A stretch of 64,000 bases of DNA from Aridibacter sp965216195 (GCA_965216195.1 OZ244151.1:2604001-2668000); one strand, 5' to 3'; numbered from the stretch's first letter, positions 17,309 to 25,912 are shown. Numbers and translations are program-made. The notes: generated by a model from the letters alone, not told the origin.

Positions 17309-17749
17309 CTATTTCTTGATAAAGGACCCGCGGTCGTCAAAAGGATGTTCCTTGAGAATGTCTGCGATCTCCTCAAGTCTGCGTTCCGACCATTCCGGGC
17401 GCACGTCTTGAAGTTCTTCAACCTGTTTCATAAAAACGAGTCTCCTGAAATCGCGGTCGCTTGCCCTGTTTTCCCTTTCGTATTCGAGCGCACGCGTCCA
17501 AGTGAAGTCAGACACCAACCAATAAAGAAGCTCATCTTTCGAATTGGTTGATTTTCTACACGTTTCCGTCCCTCTATCGGTTCCAACAAGGTGATATCGA
17601 TTGTCCGAGATCTCGACATGTTCGGATCCATCGTCCCGCCTTTCCGTCTGGAACTGGTAAGGGTTCCTGGACGGACTGATCCGTTGGCACAAAGCGTCAA
17701 ACTCCTCCTGAATCTCGTCAATTAGGTCTTCATTTAGGATCAATCCCAT
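17309..17749 (-). CDS. Imm63-like immunity protein homologue (tentative)
   Basis: A 146-residue protein (ATG at 17749; a TTG 21 bp upstream is also possible). The middle and C-terminal parts (ELLYWLVSDFTWTRALEYER, DFRRLVFMKQVEELQDVRPE, WSERRLEEIADILKEHPFDD) resemble the Imm63 immunity-protein family, where an aromatic-rich helix is followed by a DFRR..F.KQ..LL motif and a terminal PW.E....EI..IL...P(Y/F).D motif. The recognition is from memory of the family pattern and needs a profile search. No polymorphic toxin is adjacent, so if correct it is an orphan immunity gene. It lies 40 bp upstream of the S9 peptidase stop. Confidence 0.55.
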   Translation of the reverse strand: MGLILNEDLIDEIQEEFDALCQRISPSRNPYQFQTERRDDGSEHVEISDNRYHLVGTDRGTETCRKSTNSKDELLYWLVSDFTWTRALEYERENRASDRDFRRLVFMKQVEELQDVRPEWSERRLEEIADILKEHPFDDRGSFIKK

Positions 17750-17786
17750 GTTATCCAGTACGGCAAGCAAACTACCTCACGACCTA

Positions 17787-17831
17787 TCTCACCTTTTACG
17801 TGTTACCTTCTCGCTTTTCACCTTTTTCGCC
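17787..17831. repeat. 7-bp-period array forming the tail of the S9 peptidase gene
   Basis: On the plus strand the words TCACCTT, TTACGTG, TTACCTT, CTCGCTT and TTCACCT follow in 7-bp register. On the minus strand they encode the last Lys-rich residues (KSEKVTRKR) and the TGA stop (17789-17791) of the peptidase. Confidence 0.7.
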
Positions 17832-19855
17832 TTTTTCTTCTTCGGCTTTTTCCCCGCTACGTACTTGTCATACCAACCGAGAAATCTCTCAAAACGGTCT
17901 TTTTGAAACGTTGGTCTGCGTATGCCGTGATGTTCACCGGGATAAACTACGAGCTGCGTTTCACGTCCCAAGCGTTTCATCGCCTGGTACATTTGTTCGG
18001 AGTTTAAGATTGGAACGTTCCAATCGAGCGCTCCTCCGATCCAAAGGGTTGGCGTAGTGATTTTTGCGACGTCGTTAAAAGGCGAAATTCGCTCCCAAGC
18101 TGCGGCGTTTTCCCAAGGCAAACCGAGCTCCACTTCCCACCACATTTGATAGTGATCGTGCCCGTAGTTTGCACGGTATAATGCCTCGCTCGCACCAGAA
18201 ACAGCGCCCTTAAAACGCGTCGTTTTCGTGATCACATAGTTCGTAAGAATCCCGCCATACGACCAACCGCCAACGCCGAGTTTGTCCGGATCAGCCAATC
18301 CCTGCGCAATGGCGTAATCGACTCCTGCGTTTACATCCTGAGTGTCGAGATTGCCCCAATCAGCAAAAAGTACTTCGGAAAATTTCTGCCCGTAGCCCGA
18401 AGAACCGCGAGGGTTTGTTTCCAAAACGAGATAGCCATTTGCTGCATAGAGCTGTGCCCAATAGCTGAAACCGAAATCATATTGAGAAACGGGACCGCCA
18501 TGAATTCGGAGAATCGTCGGATACTTCTTGCCTTTCTTATATCCGATCGGTTTATACATAAAGCCTTCGATTTCCGTCCCATCTTTGCTTTTGAAGTGTA
18601 TGTTTTCTTTTTTGGAGAGTTTTAACCCATCGAAGAGTTTTTTATTTGCGTACGTGAGCTGCTTTAGCTGTCCGTTTCGAAAGGTAAAAACCTCTTCCGG
18701 CTGACCGGGTTTTGAAACCAACGTCGCAATGAGATTACCCGTTTGCGCAAAGTTTCTCACGCTCAACTGACCACTAACCGGTCGAGAAAGACGCTTGGTC
18801 GCAACATCAACCGAAGCAAGATGCTGCTCGCCCGAATCTTCCAGACGAAACCAAATCGATTTCCCGTCTGCCGAAAATTTAGGTTGGCGTACATTTCGAT
18901 CAAGTCGCGGTGTCATCAAAGTCGGCGAACCGCCGTTCGCGGAAATCATCGCAAGCTGATCAGTCGCGTACCACATTGTCCGAAGCGGAGCCTTCACGGT
19001 TACATATGCAATTGACTTTCCGTCCGGACTCCACGTTGGCGCATAATCCTCACGCGCGTTTTTCGTTAACTGAAAGATCTTTGCACCCTTATCTTTAGTG
19101 TCCACCGAAACGATCCAGATATCTCTATTCGGATTAGAATCGGGCTCCTTCGTACGATTGCTCACAAATGCAATCGTAGAACCATCCGGACTCCAAGCGG
19201 GTTGCGAATCATCGTAATCGCCCGAAGTGATTTGTACAGGATCTTTGTCTGAGCCAACTGTGAAAACGTACAGATGCGTGCGTCTGCGGTCGAGATAACC
19301 GGCGTAGTCGCGTTTGAACTGGAGTCTATCTACAACAATCGGAAGTGGTTTTTTATCGTCCTTTTTATCTTCAGTGAGATCGGAAGGCTTTGGATCACGA
19401 ATTGAAAGGAGAAGCCTCTTTCCGTCGGGCGACCATTCGTGTCCCGATACGCCTTGCTTCACTTTGGTCAAAGCTTGGGCTTCGCCACCCATACGATTGA
19501 GCGCCCAAACCTGCGGTTTTTCTTCTTTCGTCTTCTTCGCAATAAAAGAAAGATACTTCCCGTCCGGGCTAAACCGAGGCTGGCTAGCCGAATAACCTTT
19601 CGCAGTCATCGGAATTGCTTCCCCGCCCGCAGCAGGAATCATCCAGATTCGCGCTTCGGATTTGTCCTTTTTGAGATCGAGAGTAGAAACAGTGTATGCC
19701 ACCCAGCGCCCATCATGGCTAATCACCGGGTTTCGGACAGACTTCATCTTGAAATAGTCGTCGATTGTGATCGGACGTTTTTTTGCCGCTTGAGAAAAAC
19801 CTGTCAAAGAGAGCAGGAAAACAATACACAAAACCCCAAGACTTCTAATTTTCAT
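17789..19855 (-). CDS. Secreted S9 family prolyl-oligopeptidase-type peptidase
   Basis: A 688-residue exported serine peptidase. A signal peptide (MKIRSLGVLCIVFLLSLTGF, cleavage near SQA) is followed by a seven-blade propeller rich in PD40-type motifs (WSPDGKRLLLSI, WSPDGSTIAFVSN, WSPDGKSIAYVT), then an alpha/beta-hydrolase domain. The domain has LRIHGGPVSQYDFGFSYWAQ, NPRGSSGYG, the nucleophile elbow GGWSYGG (Ser about residue 533), the Asp region GALDWNVP and the His in YPGEHHG. It fits the DPP-IV/acylaminoacyl-peptidase group. An AAGGA Shine-Dalgarno precedes the ATG at 19855. The Lys-rich tail (PKKKKAKKVKSEKVTRKR) partly derives from a 7-bp-period array and is probably not part of the fold. 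Confidence 0.93.
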   Translation of the reverse strand: MKIRSLGVLCIVFLLSLTGFSQAAKKRPITIDDYFKMKSVRNPVISHDGRWVAYTVSTLDLKKDKSEARIWMIPAAGGEAIPMTAKGYSASQPRFSPDGKYLSFIAKKTKEEKPQVWALNRMGGEAQALTKVKQGVSGHEWSPDGKRLLLSIRDPKPSDLTEDKKDDKKPLPIVVDRLQFKRDYAGYLDRRRTHLYVFTVGSDKDPVQITSGDYDDSQPAWSPDGSTIAFVSNRTKEPDSNPNRDIWIVSVDTKDKGAKIFQLTKNAREDYAPTWSPDGKSIAYVTVKAPLRTMWYATDQLAMISANGGSPTLMTPRLDRNVRQPKFSADGKSIWFRLEDSGEQHLASVDVATKRLSRPVSGQLSVRNFAQTGNLIATLVSKPGQPEEVFTFRNGQLKQLTYANKKLFDGLKLSKKENIHFKSKDGTEIEGFMYKPIGYKKGKKYPTILRIHGGPVSQYDFGFSYWAQLYAANGYLVLETNPRGSSGYGQKFSEVLFADWGNLDTQDVNAGVDYAIAQGLADPDKLGVGGWSYGGILTNYVITKTTRFKGAVSGASEALYRANYGHDHYQMWWEVELGLPWENAAAWERISPFNDVAKITTPTLWIGGALDWNVPILNSEQMYQAMKRLGRETQLVVYPGEHHGIRRPTFQKDRFERFLGWYDKYVAGKKPKKKKAKKVKSEKVTRKR

Positions 19856-19983
19856 AGTAAGAATCCTTTCTAAAAGTGGTTTGGATAAGCGATTCTTTTA
19901 CTCTAAATCAAAGTCTCAGCTTTTTCAAAATTCGTTTTTGCGGGGATTAGCGAAATGGAGAGAAGGAGAGAGAAACCTGCAAA

Positions 19984-20085
19984 CTAAAAAATTCCTGATT
20001 GAAAAATCAAAAACCAAGCCGCAATAATCGCAAAAAGTATTAGTGCTGCGTCATAAATTACGATTGCATTATCTTCGTTTCTCAT
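19984..20085 (-). CDS. 33-residue single-pass membrane peptide (new small ORF)
   Basis: ATG at 20085 directly follows a strong Shine-Dalgarno (AAAGGAGG, spacing about 6). The frame encodes MRNEDNAIVIYDAALILFAI, continues IAAWFLIFQSGIF and stops with TAG at 19984-19986. The N-terminus is charged, and residues about 8-29 form one hydrophobic helix. I recognise no family. The perfect ribosome-binding site and clean amphipathic/TM design argue that it is translated. It lies between the divergent S9 peptidase and mqnC in a 430-bp gap; the rest of the gap holds A/T-rich sequence and the array at 20203. Confidence 0.7.
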   Translation of the reverse strand: MRNEDNAIVIYDAALILFAIIAAWFLIFQSGIF

Positions 20086-20202
20086 TTTTTCCCTCCTTTA
20101 GTAAAATTTATTTTGAGTTACGCTCCTGAATTCAGGAGATGTTTGAAGTTATTGCAAAGGGCGTGCCACGAAAGAACGCCATAGTTTGAAAAATTTATTT
20201 AA

Positions 20203-20285
20203 ACCGTAATACGCGGTTCGCGATACGCAATTCGCTTAATATAAGCCCCTAGCGTAGGGCGTTCCACCGTATTTCGTATCGCGTT
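20203..20285. repeat. Inverted 7-bp-period arms abutting the mqnC start codon
   Basis: The left arm is ACCGTAA, TACGCGG, TTCGCGA, TACGCAA, TTCGCTT (20203-20237). The right arm is CACCGTA, TTTCGTA, TCGCGTT (20265-20285). The centre contains the hairpin GCCCCTAGCGTAGGGC. The mqnC ATG is the very next base after the right arm. Confidence 0.75.
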
Positions 20286-21425
20286 ATGAATATCCAACCC
20301 ATCCTCGATAGAGTTTTAGACGGCGAACGTATGACCGCCGATGAGTGCACGTCGCTTCTTGAATCTAACGATTTCGTGCGTATCGGTTTAGTCGCAGACG
20401 AAATGCGTAATCGCAAGAATCCAAGCGATGTCGTTACCTACATAATCGACCGCAACATCAACTACACGAATGTCTGCAACGTGGTCTGCACCTTCTGCGC
20501 GTTCTATCGCCGACCCGGAAAACCGGACACTTACGTTCATTCAATCAAGGAAATCTCGAAACGCATTGATGAAACGATCGCTCTTGGCGGTACAGGCGTT
20601 TTGATGCAAGGCGGTCTTCATCCCGATTTTAATATCGAATGGTATGAGGAACTTCTAACGACACTTCACACGAAGTATCCTGATTTTCAGCTTCATTGTT
20701 TTTCCCCACCTGAGATTCACAACATTTCACTGATATCAAAACTCGATTACGTGACAATTATGCAGCGCTTAAAGGATGCGGGTTTGAACTCAATGCCGGG
20801 AGGCGGTGCTGAAATTCTCGATGATGAAGTGCGTAAGCGTGTTTCGACAAAATGTACGAGCGCTGAGTGGCTTGATGTGATGCGCGCAACTCACGAAGTT
20901 GGGCTTCGTTCTACGGCGACGATGATGTTTGGAATCGGTGACGATGTTTCGCATCGCGTTGGACACCTCGAGAAAATCCGCGATCTTCAAGATGAAACAG
21001 GCGGTTTTACGGCGTTTATTCCCTGGACATTCCAAAGAGAGAACACCGCACTCGGTCGAAAAATCACCGAAGAACCAACCGGAATTGATTACCTGAAAAT
21101 GCTCTCCGTTTCGCGCCTCTTTTTAGATAATGTCGATCACATCCAATCCTCGTGGCTCACACAAGGCTTAAAACTCGGACAAACGGCGCTTCGTTTTGGC
21201 GCCGATGACATGGGTTCGATTATGATCGAAGAAAACGTCGTTTCGGCAGCAGGAGCAAACACCGATGCCAACGAGAGCGAACTCCGCTACCACATACGCG
21301 AAGCCGGCTTCAAACCGCAGCAGCGCGATATTCTCTACAATTATGTTGATCGTGATGAGCATCAAGGAATGGATTCGAGTGATTCGATGAAGCTAAAGGA
21401 ACTGAGTGTGGCGTTTGCGGATTAA
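20286..21425 (+). CDS. mqnC: Cyclic dehypoxanthine futalosine synthase MqnC (radical SAM)
   Basis: A 379-residue radical SAM enzyme that cyclises dehypoxanthine futalosine in menaquinone biosynthesis. The cluster motif C64xxxC68xxC71 (NVCNVVCTFCAFYRRPGKPD) is intact. LGGTGVLMQGGLHPDFNIEW, HCFSPPEIHNIS, LNSMPGGGAEILDDEVR and TATMMFGIGDD are all MqnC/MqnE-family features. The length suits MqnC. The upstream sequence is a 7-bp-period array with no Shine-Dalgarno. mqnA is 3 kb away on the same strand; the remaining steps (mqnB, mqnD) are not in the window. Confidence 0.95.
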   Translation: MNIQPILDRVLDGERMTADECTSLLESNDFVRIGLVADEMRNRKNPSDVVTYIIDRNINYTNVCNVVCTFCAFYRRPGKPDTYVHSIKEISKRIDETIALGGTGVLMQGGLHPDFNIEWYEELLTTLHTKYPDFQLHCFSPPEIHNISLISKLDYVTIMQRLKDAGLNSMPGGGAEILDDEVRKRVSTKCTSAEWLDVMRATHEVGLRSTATMMFGIGDDVSHRVGHLEKIRDLQDETGGFTAFIPWTFQRENTALGRKITEEPTGIDYLKMLSVSRLFLDNVDHIQSSWLTQGLKLGQTALRFGADDMGSIMIEENVVSAAGANTDANESELRYHIREAGFKPQQRDILYNYVDRDEHQGMDSSDSMKLKELSVAFAD

Positions 21426-21437
21426 ACCACATCGATA

Positions 21438-21934
21438 ATGAACGATAAAACCGACAAGAAGGATTCAGACCATAAAATTCTCGGCACAGATCAAAAAACC
21501 CTTGGGCGGGTAATATATTATAGTTCTTTAGGGGTGGTCTTGAACATTATCGACGATGATTTTTACCCGCTCTCTTCCCCTCTTTTTCCGTTATATTTTT
21601 CATTCTAATGTTGATTGCGTATCCGATATTTGTTCGCAACAGCAGGAGTTTCAGTCAAATACTTAGTAAATCATATCCGTTTTTTAACTGGTGCGCTTTT
21701 TCCATGATTTTTTCGGCTATGCTCTCACTCATGATGATAGACGATCTCCCTCTGCCTTCGCCAGCTTATTCTACGATACTTCTAGCGCTGTTTCTGATTT
21801 TCTATCCGCTATTTATTCGCAACAATCCAAATCGAAATCAGATACGTGGAAAGCCGTTTGGATTTATACACTGGTTTGGATTTTCGGTTGTTTTTGTCGC
21901 TTTCTTCACCTTTCTACGATACATCTTTTCTTAG
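21438..21934 (+). pseudogene. Repeat-containing membrane protein split by a frameshift
   Basis: Two frames overlap at TAATG (21606-21610). Frame 1 (ATG at 21438, 56 residues) ends PLSSPLFPLYFSF. Frame 2 (ATG at 21608, 108 residues) begins MLIAYPIFVRN. If one base is inserted at the junction the product reads PLSSPLFPLYFSF-LMLIAYPIFVRN. This aligns residue for residue with the internal repeat PLPSPAYSTILLA-LFLIFYPLFIRN further on, and the preceding IIDDD/MMIDD and following Asn-Arg-Asn segments also match. The intact ancestor would be ~165 residues with about five membrane helices in 2.5 repeats. The family is not recognised. Translational coupling of two proteins is the alternative. Confidence 0.65.
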
Positions 21935-22021
21935 CTAAGTAGATACGAAATAAGAATGGCATCGCGAAGGTTCGACGAAAAACTCCAAAACGGGACGTGG
22001 CTTTTGCGACTTAATTCATCG

Positions 22022-22145
22022 GGAGTGCAAGCATCCCTGCTTGCAAGTTCGCTGTATTTTAGCGAACTAATTTTCTTAAATGCTTAAGACTGTCTAGCGA
22101 TTTTCAATTGCTTCCACAATTGCGCAAGCAAGGATCTTACGCTCC
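22022..22145. repeat. 124-bp palindromic element, copy 2 (MITE/REP-like)
   Basis: The left end GGAGTGCAAGCATCCCTGCT pairs with the right end AGCAAGGATCTTACGCTCC. It has the same length and arrangement as 7011-7134, including GCTTGCAAGTTCGC inside the left arm and a CAATTG-CAATTGCGCAAGCAA stretch before the right end. It takes up 124 bp of the 329-bp gap before the desaturase; I see no gene or clear promoter in the rest of that gap. Confidence 0.88.
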
Positions 22146-22263
22146 AAAAGACAAATTCTTTTACCTATTACATAACTCTTACAATTCAAACCTCCAAAAC
22201 CTGCTACTCTTAAACTGACGCAAAAACCCCGCGTTTAATATTGAATTTCAAAAAGAGGTATTA

Positions 22264-23136
22264 ATGGACAACGTAGCGGACATACGCGAAGCAAAATCGC
22301 GCAAAATTCAAACTCACACAATTTTTTTCGTAACGATATTTCACATAATTTCAATTGGAGCTTTGTTTACATTTAGTTGGGCAAACGTTGCGGCAGCAGC
22401 CTTCACATGGTGGATAGCAGGAAGCCTCGGAATTGGTCTCGGCTATCATAGGCTCTTGACCCATAGAGGATTTAAAGTGCCTAAAGCGCTTGAATACTTT
22501 TTTACTATTTGCGGAACACTTGCTCTTCAGGGCGGGCCTTTAAGCTGGGTTACAACTCATAGAATTCACCACGCTTTTACCGATACGGATAAAGATCCAC
22601 ATTCGCCAAAAGCCGGATTCTTTTGGGCGCATATGGGCTGGATCTTCAAAGGCGGCGCACAAGAACACCCGCCCGAAACCCACCAACGATATTCACCGGA
22701 TTTGGTTAAGGATGATTTTCACCAATGGCTCAACAAATATTACTGGCTCTCAAATATCTTTGTTGGAGCGGCTTTATTTGCAATCGGCGGTTGGTCGATG
22801 GTTCTATGGGGTGTTTTCTTCCGGACGGTCTGGGGCTGGCATACTACGTGGTTTGTTAATTCAGTAACGCATATTTGGGGATCAAGGCGTTTTGAAACAA
22901 ACGACACTTCCACAAATAACGTGATCATTGGCATACTGGCATGGGGCGAAGGCTGGCACAATAATCATCACGCGGTTCCGCGTTCATCGCGCCATGGTCT
23001 CGCCTGGTACGAATTTGATTTCAATTGGATTCAAATCTGGACGATGAAAAAGCTGGGAATCGCAAAAGATGTTTACGCCTACGATATAAAAGACGCGAAA
23101 AATCAGGCGAAGCAGCCGCGGAAGAAAGCAGCCTGA
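22264..23136 (+). CDS. Acyl-CoA/acyl-lipid delta-9 fatty acid desaturase
   Basis: A 290-residue integral membrane di-iron desaturase that introduces a cis double bond in membrane fatty acids. All three histidine clusters are present: GYHRLLTHRGF (HxxxxH, about residues 60-66), HRIHHAFTD (HxxHH, about 100) and WHNNHHAVPR (HxxHH, about 232). Four hydrophobic segments fit the family topology. AAAGAGG lies just before the ATG at 22264. A 7-bp-period inverted array starts 5 bp after the stop and could act as a terminator-like hairpin. Confidence 0.95.
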   Translation: MDNVADIREAKSRKIQTHTIFFVTIFHIISIGALFTFSWANVAAAAFTWWIAGSLGIGLGYHRLLTHRGFKVPKALEYFFTICGTLALQGGPLSWVTTHRIHHAFTDTDKDPHSPKAGFFWAHMGWIFKGGAQEHPPETHQRYSPDLVKDDFHQWLNKYYWLSNIFVGAALFAIGGWSMVLWGVFFRTVWGWHTTWFVNSVTHIWGSRRFETNDTSTNNVIIGILAWGEGWHNNHHAVPRSSRHGLAWYEFDFNWIQIWTMKKLGIAKDVYAYDIKDAKNQAKQPRKKAA

Positions 23137-23141
23137 AAAAG

Positions 23142-23219
23142 GTAAAAAGTGAAAAAGTGGTAAATGGTAAGTGTCCATTGGGCGTTTACCATTTTTCATT
23201 TTCCGTTTACCATTTGAAA
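23142..23219. repeat. Inverted 7-bp-period arms between desaturase and sensor kinase
   Basis: The left arm words are GGTAAAA, AGTGAAA, AAGTGGT, AAATGGT; the right arm words are GTTTACC, ATTTTTC, ATTTTCC, GTTTACC, ATTTGAA. AAATGGTAA and TTTACCATTT are inverted relative to each other, so the transcript can fold back. It ends one base before the GTG start of the kinase. Confidence 0.78.
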
Positions 23220-23220
23220 C

Positions 23221-24111
23221 GTGCGTCGCCGTAAATCAACCATCTTCTTCCTAGTGCTCGGCATTTCGCTCGTTGCGCTTGCTGTTGCGCTGAACATCGG
23301 TTGGATTCTGCTCAATCTGCAACAGATCGTAATGCTTGTGATCGGCATTATTTTCTTTGCGTTGATCATTACCGGTTTGATTCTCAACATGATTTTTCTC
23401 GTGCGCGAGATACGTAAAAACGAACAGCAGGATGCTTTCTTAAACGCTGTAACCCACGAGCTCAAAACACCAATTGCCTCAATCAAGCTATATCTCGAAA
23501 CGTTAAAAACCCGTGATGTAACCGATGTAAAACGCAAGGAGTTTTATGATGTGATGCTGGCAGATAGCGATAGGCTCCTGACCACAGTCGAGCAAGTGTT
23601 GGATGCGAGCAAGGCACGCGAAAAATCAAGAGACCTTAGTGCCTCAAAAATTGACCTTGGCGGCTTGCTGATGGAAAGTGCTGAGCTTTTGCAGAGTCGA
23701 TACAATCTCGCTTCAGAAGCGATCGATGTAAGCGGAATAGCTGAAGGCGTTTTCGTTTCGGGTGATCCTTCGGAGCTTAAGACGGCTTTTGGAAATCTCT
23801 TGGATAATGCCGTTAAATATTCGGGCGACGAACCGAAGCTTGTGATTACCACTAATGTGAAACCGGCTAAGAATTTAGTAGAGGTCGGCATTAAAGACGA
23901 TGGAATCGGTATCGCGGAAACTGAGTTGAAATCAATTTTTAAGAGATTTTATCGCGCTCAAAATGAAGACACGAAGACAACGAAAGGCACGGGACTTGGA
24001 TTGTTTATCGTCAAATCAGTGATAAAACGACACGGCGGCAACGTATATGCGAAAAGCAAGGGCGAAGGAAAGGGTGCGGAGTTTATTGTGCAGCTACCCA
24101 TCGCTTCATAG
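23221..24111 (+). CDS. Membrane sensor histidine kinase (orphan)
   Basis: A 296-residue kinase with two N-terminal membrane helices (about residues 5-27 and 35-58) and almost no periplasmic loop. A HisKA domain carries the phospho-acceptor in NAVTHELKTPIASIKLYLET (His about residue 79). The HATPase domain has N-box FGNLLDNAVKYS, G1 IKDDGIGI, F-box FKRFYRA and G2 GTGLGLFIV. There is no response regulator next to it. The GTG at 23221 must be the start, because an in-frame TGA lies two codons upstream and the first membrane helix begins at once. No Shine-Dalgarno is present. It overlaps the convergent SRPBCC gene by 6 bp. Confidence 0.92.
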   Translation: MRRRKSTIFFLVLGISLVALAVALNIGWILLNLQQIVMLVIGIIFFALIITGLILNMIFLVREIRKNEQQDAFLNAVTHELKTPIASIKLYLETLKTRDVTDVKRKEFYDVMLADSDRLLTTVEQVLDASKAREKSRDLSASKIDLGGLLMESAELLQSRYNLASEAIDVSGIAEGVFVSGDPSELKTAFGNLLDNAVKYSGDEPKLVITTNVKPAKNLVEVGIKDDGIGIAETELKSIFKRFYRAQNEDTKTTKGTGLGLFIVKSVIKRHGGNVYAKSKGEGKGAEFIVQLPIAS

Positions 24112-24516
24112 CGCAGCGACTTCCCTACCAAGCTGATTTAAAACGGCGTGCCAATGCGCCTTCATCTCCTCGCGCTGAGCGGCACCGTCAAGCATCTCCT
24201 GATGGAATGCGATAACCGCTTTACCGTTGGAATTCATAACTCTAACCTGAAGACGCGACACATTTGCCCACTCCTTTTTCTTCCATTTCATACGGACATG
24301 AGAATAAGGTTTGAAAACGGTTATTTCTGCGGTTATTCCATCACCGTTACTGATCGACTTCCCGACCTCTAAACCGTCAAAATCGCAGTCCCCAAGCCAA
24401 ACCTTTACGCCGTCCGGCGAAAACATAAAATCCCACGCTGTTTTATGATCGACACCAAAGGTCTTTTGAGCACCTATCTGCCAGCCAGCGTCTTTAGTTT
24501 TTCCAATCGTGCTCAT
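24106..24516 (-). CDS. SRPBCC/AHSA1-like domain protein
   Basis: A 136-residue START/Bet v1-like protein. The N-terminal strand-helix IGAQKTFGVDHKTAWDFMFS with DGVKVWLGD, and later SHVRMKWKKKEWANVSRLQV and EMLDGAAQREEMKAHWHAVL, match the AHSA1 (activator of Hsp90 homologue, SRPBCC) pattern of a hydrophobic ligand cavity closed by a C-terminal helix. It is translated after the nitrilase with a 4-bp ATGA overlap (24513-24516), so the two are in one operon. Its ligand is unknown. Confidence 0.82.
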   Translation of the reverse strand: MSTIGKTKDAGWQIGAQKTFGVDHKTAWDFMFSPDGVKVWLGDCDFDGLEVGKSISNGDGITAEITVFKPYSHVRMKWKKKEWANVSRLQVRVMNSNGKAVIAFHQEMLDGAAQREEMKAHWHAVLNQLGREVAAL

Positions 24517-25484
24517 TCTCCTTCCTCAAAAACTACGTTCTGATTTTCCTTCGTGTTTACGCGCAACTCGAATACATCGGGACGAGAATAGTGTCCATCG
24601 GTGTCTAGAAGCAAATTCCCCTGTTTCACCAAACTCAAATCGAGTACGCCATAAACTGTCGCAGGGTCATCAAAAACCGGTTCGACAACGTATTCGATTC
24701 CCGGTGAAATGATGGCGCTTCCACCGCGCTGAAGTTCATCGCTGCGCATCGATTCGAGTAACTCAAAAACTTCCTTGTCGCCGGTTTCCAAAGATTCAAA
24801 CCCTTCGAGCGCATCCTTTTTGGTTAGGACACAGCCGGAGGCTAATACGAAACATTGTCCTTCAAAGGCGTACTGGCGGCTGGCGATTTGATGGCGTTCG
24901 TGAACGGTCGGATACTGCGCCGTATGGATCACTTCGTGTTTTGCGTGCATTGCCGCTCTTGCCAGAGGCATCCAGTGTTCCCAACAAATCAAGCCGCCGA
25001 GCACCCCATAGGGCGTTTCCAAAACATTGAGCGTACTGCCATCTCCCATTCCCCAAACAAGGCGCTCGGTGTAGGTCGGAGTAAGCTTTCGATGTAGTTG
25101 GTAGCTGCCATCAGGAGCAATGTAAACGGTGGTGTTATAAAGCGTGCCGCCATCACGTTCATGCAAACCGGCCACCATATAAATGTCGCAAGTTTTCGCA
25201 GTATTCCGCAAAGCGTCAAACTCCGGACTCGAAATCCCTACAGAATTTTCGGTTAGATACTGATATAGACGTTTGGCGGGTGGGTGTTCCCAAAGCGCTG
25301 CGTTTGGCGCGTCGTCAATCCAGATCGGATACCCGGGAAGCCATGTTTCCGGAAAGACGAGTATCTTCGCATCGTTTTCAGCACACTCTGTCGCTAGCAG
25401 CTCAACCCGCTCCAAAGTCTTTGGCAAATTTAAGAAAACGGGAGGTGCTTGAATCAGCGCAACTCTCACTTTTTGTTTATTCAT
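24513..25484 (-). CDS. Nitrilase (carbon-nitrogen hydrolase)
   Basis: A 323-residue enzyme hydrolysing a nitrile to acid and ammonia, or an amide. The catalytic Glu is in VFPETWLPGYPIW (about residue 46), the Lys in LHRKLTPTYTERLVWG (about 133) and the Cys in GGLICWEHWMPLAR (about 168). HRKLTPTxxER together with CWEH is typical of true nitrilases rather than amidases. The length fits. It forms an operon with the SRPBCC protein downstream through an ATGA overlap. Substrate not determinable. Confidence 0.92.
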   Translation of the reverse strand: MNKQKVRVALIQAPPVFLNLPKTLERVELLATECAENDAKILVFPETWLPGYPIWIDDAPNAALWEHPPAKRLYQYLTENSVGISSPEFDALRNTAKTCDIYMVAGLHERDGGTLYNTTVYIAPDGSYQLHRKLTPTYTERLVWGMGDGSTLNVLETPYGVLGGLICWEHWMPLARAAMHAKHEVIHTAQYPTVHERHQIASRQYAFEGQCFVLASGCVLTKKDALEGFESLETGDKEVFELLESMRSDELQRGGSAIISPGIEYVVEPVFDDPATVYGVLDLSLVKQGNLLLDTDGHYSRPDVFELRVNTKENQNVVFEEGE

Positions 25485-25664
25485 CTGAATTCAATGTACT
25501 CAAAGTCCCTTGCAATACGCAAATCGCGGGGCTCGCGACACATGCTTTTCTGAAAATCCAACCCTGTTAAAACTTTTACAATGAAACAAAAGCTGTGATA
25601 AAGTTTTTCTATCCAGCGCATCAAAATAATGTCCGATTGATCATATTTAAGGAAGGATCGGAAA

Positions 25665-25904
25665 ATGGAAGACGAAATGCACACTGCTCAGAATGACAAG
25701 GTTGCCCCGGCAGAAAAAGATTCGTCCAGCGATTTGAAAAGTGATCTCACGGTGCCGATTTGGTCGGTCGTGAGTTTTGACGGCTTGATCGAAAGCGGTT
25801 TGACGTACGACGATGCAATGGCAAGAATGGCTGTGCTCCACACGGAAAACGTTTCAGGCTTATGTATCGTTACTGACGACGCTGCGGAAAAAATCTCAAA
25901 ATAA
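25665..25904 (+). CDS. Small acidic hypothetical protein
   Basis: A 79-residue protein with a good Shine-Dalgarno (AAGGAAGG) before the ATG at 25665. The first ~27 residues are polar and probably disordered. The rest (VPIWSVVSFDGLIESGLTYD, DAMARMAVLHTENVSGLCIV) looks like a small alpha/beta unit with a central helix and a C-terminal strand (GLCIVTDDAAEK). I recognise no family. It converges on the quinone oxidoreductase gene with 8 bp between stops. Likely cytosolic. Confidence 0.6.
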   Translation: MEDEMHTAQNDKVAPAEKDSSSDLKSDLTVPIWSVVSFDGLIESGLTYDDAMARMAVLHTENVSGLCIVTDDAAEKISK

Positions 25905-25912
25905 GCGCCAGA

